Assembly: GCA_937910825.1 (NCBI GenBank)
Contig: CALEMO010000155.1
Coordinates: 1-6,510, forward strand
Length of the DNA stretch: 6,510 bases
Reading direction: 5' to 3'
DNA from: an uncultured Solirubrobacterales bacterium
GTDB taxonomy: Bacteria; Actinomycetota; Thermoleophilia; Solirubrobacterales; 70-9
This document shows, piece after piece, positions 5,028 to 6,510 of this stretch. A model generated the notes under the pieces. The model was not told where the DNA came from, ran no database searches, and was given only the letters and a program-made list of their open reading frames with translations. The translations under genes and the position numbers were made by a program. Each line of letters starts with the position of its first letter. The first letter of the stretch is position 1.

Positions 5028-6320
5028 CTAATGCAGTTCAAGCTCGTATTCGCCGACCCGGATCTCGTTTCCCGGTTCGAATCCGGCGCGCTTCAATTCG
5101 GCCATGACACCCATTTCGATGAGCCTCGTCTCGAGGTAGCCCAGGGCTTCTTCGTTTTCCATGTCGAAGCGATCGAAGAGGACCTTGACGCCGTTGCCGT
5201 GAATCCTGAAGGCGCCATCCGACTCTCTTTCAACCGAATAGCCACCTTCTCCCTTCGGGCGGTAGGTCAGGTGTTCGGCTTCGAAATCGACTTCGACCCC
5301 ATCGGCTCCAGTGGTCACCGGCACCCTGACATCCTCCGGCACAAAACGCACGACCGCTTCGGTCAGATGGGCCAGGCCCGTACCGGTCGCCGAGGAGACC
5401 GGGATGATGCCAAGCACCGATCCACCGAGCGTTTTGTCCCATTCGGCCACGTGGTCGGCCATGTCGGCATCGGTCCAGAGGTCTGCCTTGGAAAGGGCGA
5501 GCAGCTCTGGAAGCTCGTCGAGGCCAGTGTCGTGTGCGGCAAGCTCGGCCCTTACCGTGCGGTAGTTCTCAAGCGGCTCGCCGTCAGATGGCGCGAGCTC
5601 GACCACATGAACCAGCATCGCGCAACGCTCGACATGCGCCAGGAACTCGTGGCCGAGGCCGGCTCCGTCGGCCGCACCTTCGATCAGCCCGGGAATGTCG
5701 GCCAGCACGACCTGGCGATCATCGGCCTCAATCGTTCCGAGCACCGGCTCGAGCGTGGTGAACGGATAGTCCGCGACCTTGGGATCGGCGCGGGTCAGAC
5801 GGCTGAGCAGCGAAGACTTGCCGGCGTTCGGCAGCCCGATCAGGCCGGCATCAGCAAGTAGCTTGAGCCGCAGCTCGACCATGCCGGACTCGCCAGAGGT
5901 CCCCTGTTCAGCGAAACGCGGCGCCTGGCGGACTGAAGTCGAAAAGCGCTTGTTGCCATGTCCGCCGCGGCCGCCTTTGGCGAGCACGGCAGTCTGACCG
6001 GTCTCGGTCAGGTCGATGACTGCGCCGCCGATTGAGACAGCCTGGGTTCCCGGCGGCACCATGATCACCTTGTCTTCACCCCTGGCCCCCTGCTTGTTGG
6101 AGCCCTCGCCGTGGTTGCCGCCATCAGCCCGGAAATGCTTGGAGCGCAGCGCTCCGAGGTCGCGGCGCGAGGAATCACAAAGCAGGACTACGCCGCCGCC
6201 GTGGCCACCGTCGCCGCCGTCGGGACCGCCCCGGGGGACGTGGGCTTCGCGACGAAAAGAAATCACTCCGTCGCCGCCATCGCCACCTTCGACGTAAATT
6301 TTTGCCTTGTCGTAAAGCAC
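5028..6320 (-). CDS. obg: GTPase Obg (CgtA), 50S ribosome assembly factor
   Basis: Essential GTPase in late 50S subunit assembly, also linked to growth and stringent-response control in studied bacteria. The 430-residue protein has all three Obg domains. The glycine-rich Obg fold (about 1-158) includes EGGDGGDG and VPRGGPDGGDGG. The G domain (about 159-328) has G1 GLPNAGKS (162-169), switch I YPFTTLEP (185-192), G3 DIPG (208-211), G4 SKAD (277-280) and G5 SSAT (309-312). The OCT domain (about 350-430) is marked by MENEEALGYLETRL. The OCT domain is typical of Gram-positive and actinobacterial forms. The G4 box has serine in place of the asparagine of NKxD. The start is GTG at 6320-6318, matching the conserved N terminus (M-x-Y-D-K-A-K-I-Y-V). 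No Shine-Dalgarno is present, and a TAACCT box ends six bases before the GTG, so the mRNA may be leaderless. First gene of the proBA-nadD-rsfS block. Confidence 0.98.
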   Translation of the reverse strand: MLYDKAKIYVEGGDGGDGVISFRREAHVPRGGPDGGDGGHGGGVVLLCDSSRRDLGALRSKHFRADGGNHGEGSNKQGARGEDKVIMVPPGTQAVSIGGAVIDLTETGQTAVLAKGGRGGHGNKRFSTSVRQAPRFAEQGTSGESGMVELRLKLLADAGLIGLPNAGKSSLLSRLTRADPKVADYPFTTLEPVLGTIEADDRQVVLADIPGLIEGAADGAGLGHEFLAHVERCAMLVHVVELAPSDGEPLENYRTVRAELAAHDTGLDELPELLALSKADLWTDADMADHVAEWDKTLGGSVLGIIPVSSATGTGLAHLTEAVVRFVPEDVRVPVTTGADGVEVDFEAEHLTYRPKGEGGYSVERESDGAFRIHGNGVKVLFDRFDMENEEALGYLETRLIEMGVMAELKRAGFEPGNEIRVGEYELELH

Positions 6321-6326
6321 CGGCCT

Positions 6327-6332
6327 AGGTTA
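6327..6332 (-). promoter_or_regulatory. Likely -10 box of the obg operon
   Basis: The minus strand reads TAACCT, then AGGCCG, then the obg GTG. The geometry is identical to that before aguA and predicts transcription starting at the GTG. The -35 position lies within a perfect inverted repeat and has no TTGACA-like sequence. The preceding rpmA terminator implies that obg needs its own promoter. Confidence 0.5.
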
Positions 6333-6334
6333 CG

Positions 6335-6356
6335 CGGTCCGGGAGGACCCGGACCG
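6335..6356. repeat. Perfect 9-bp inverted repeat upstream of obg
   Basis: Arms CGGTCCGGG and CCCGGACCG are separated by four bases (AGGA on the plus strand). The repeat sits between the rpmA terminator and the obg -10 box, covering the expected -35 region. No T-run follows, so it is not a terminator by itself. An operator for a dimeric regulator, or an extra hairpin behind the rpmA terminator, are both possible. Confidence 0.65.
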
Positions 6357-6362
6357 ACAACG

Positions 6363-6388
6363 AAAAAGACCCGCCTGAGCGGGCCTTT
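6363..6388 (-). terminator. Intrinsic terminator after rpmA
   Basis: On the minus strand the GGCCCGC arm, a TCAG loop and the GCGGGTC arm (one G-T pair) are flanked by AAA and TTTTT, so the stem can extend to 10 bp. It begins 21 bases after the rpmA stop codon. It separates the ribosomal protein transcript (presumably rplU-rpmA) from obg. Confidence 0.85.
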
Positions 6389-6409
6389 CGAAGGTGCCAG
6401 GGGGAAATG

Positions 6410-6510
6410 CTACTCGGCCGTCTTGACCGAGATCACGCGGCCCCGGCGGCCAGGACGAAAATCGACCTTGCCCGGGCGCGTTGCGAAAATCGTGTGGTCG
6501 CGACCGATAC
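6410..6510 (-). CDS. rpmA: 50S ribosomal protein bL27, C-terminal part (cut by window edge)
   Basis: The minus strand encodes 33 codons ending in TAG at 6412-6410. The peptide IGRDHTIFATRPGKVDF (start of the fragment) followed by RPGRRGRVISVKTAE matches the bL27 C terminus: the GRDHT(I/L)FA block, the GKVxF strand, and a basic stretch before the final ISV strand. bL27 is a component of the 50S subunit whose N-terminal tail reaches the peptidyl transferase centre; that part is outside the window. The fragment is too short for the general ORF length cut-off. The order rpmA then obg is conserved in most bacteria and supports the call. The 89-base gap to obg holds a terminator, an inverted repeat and a -10 box. 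Confidence 0.95.
   Translation of the reverse strand, partial: IGRDHTIFATRPGKVDFRPGRRGRVISVKTAE

Noticed and set aside
5031..5861. Open frame of 276 codons on the plus strand opposite obg
   Set aside because: It lies fully antisense to a certain Obg gene in GC-rich DNA, where the complementary strand often stays open. Its protein shows no recognisable domain.

Overview
This window looks like a chromosomal housekeeping stretch from a GC-rich bacterium, most likely an actinomycetote. The evidence is the gene order rpmA - obg - proB - proA - nadD - rsfS, the frequent GTG starts (obg, proB, nadD, aguA), the Obg protein with a C-terminal OCT domain, and two genes whose start codon sits six bases after a TANNNT box, as in actinobacterial leaderless mRNAs. 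The deep-branching class Thermoleophilia is one possibility, but that is only an impression. Every supported gene lies on the minus strand, so the window reads from right to left.

Right end (6510 to about 6321): the last 33 codons of rpmA (ribosomal protein bL27) end in a strong intrinsic terminator. A perfect 9-bp inverted repeat and a -10-like box follow, directly in front of the obg GTG start.

Middle (6320 to 1627): obg, proB, proA, nadD and rsfS form a tight block. Gaps are 9 and 60 bases, then overlaps of 8 and 14 bases, with no terminator visible between genes. The block combines a 50S-assembly GTPase and a ribosome silencing factor with the first two steps of proline synthesis and one step of NAD synthesis. 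A tRNA-Ala(GGC) gene follows rsfS, and an intrinsic terminator closes the unit at 1458-1484.

Left end (1446 to 1): aguA (agmatine deiminase) and aguB (N-carbamoylputrescine amidase, cut by the window edge) form a two-gene operon converting agmatine to putrescine. Its likely -10 box lies immediately after the tRNA terminator, and aguA appears to be leaderless.

No gene-free stretch exceeds 100 bases. I found no mobile element, CRISPR array, phage gene or defence gene. I see no undescribed biological system here. The most interesting signals are the matched leaderless starts, the palindrome over the obg promoter, and motif substitutions in Obg (SKAD for NKxD) and NadD (HLAH for HxGH).
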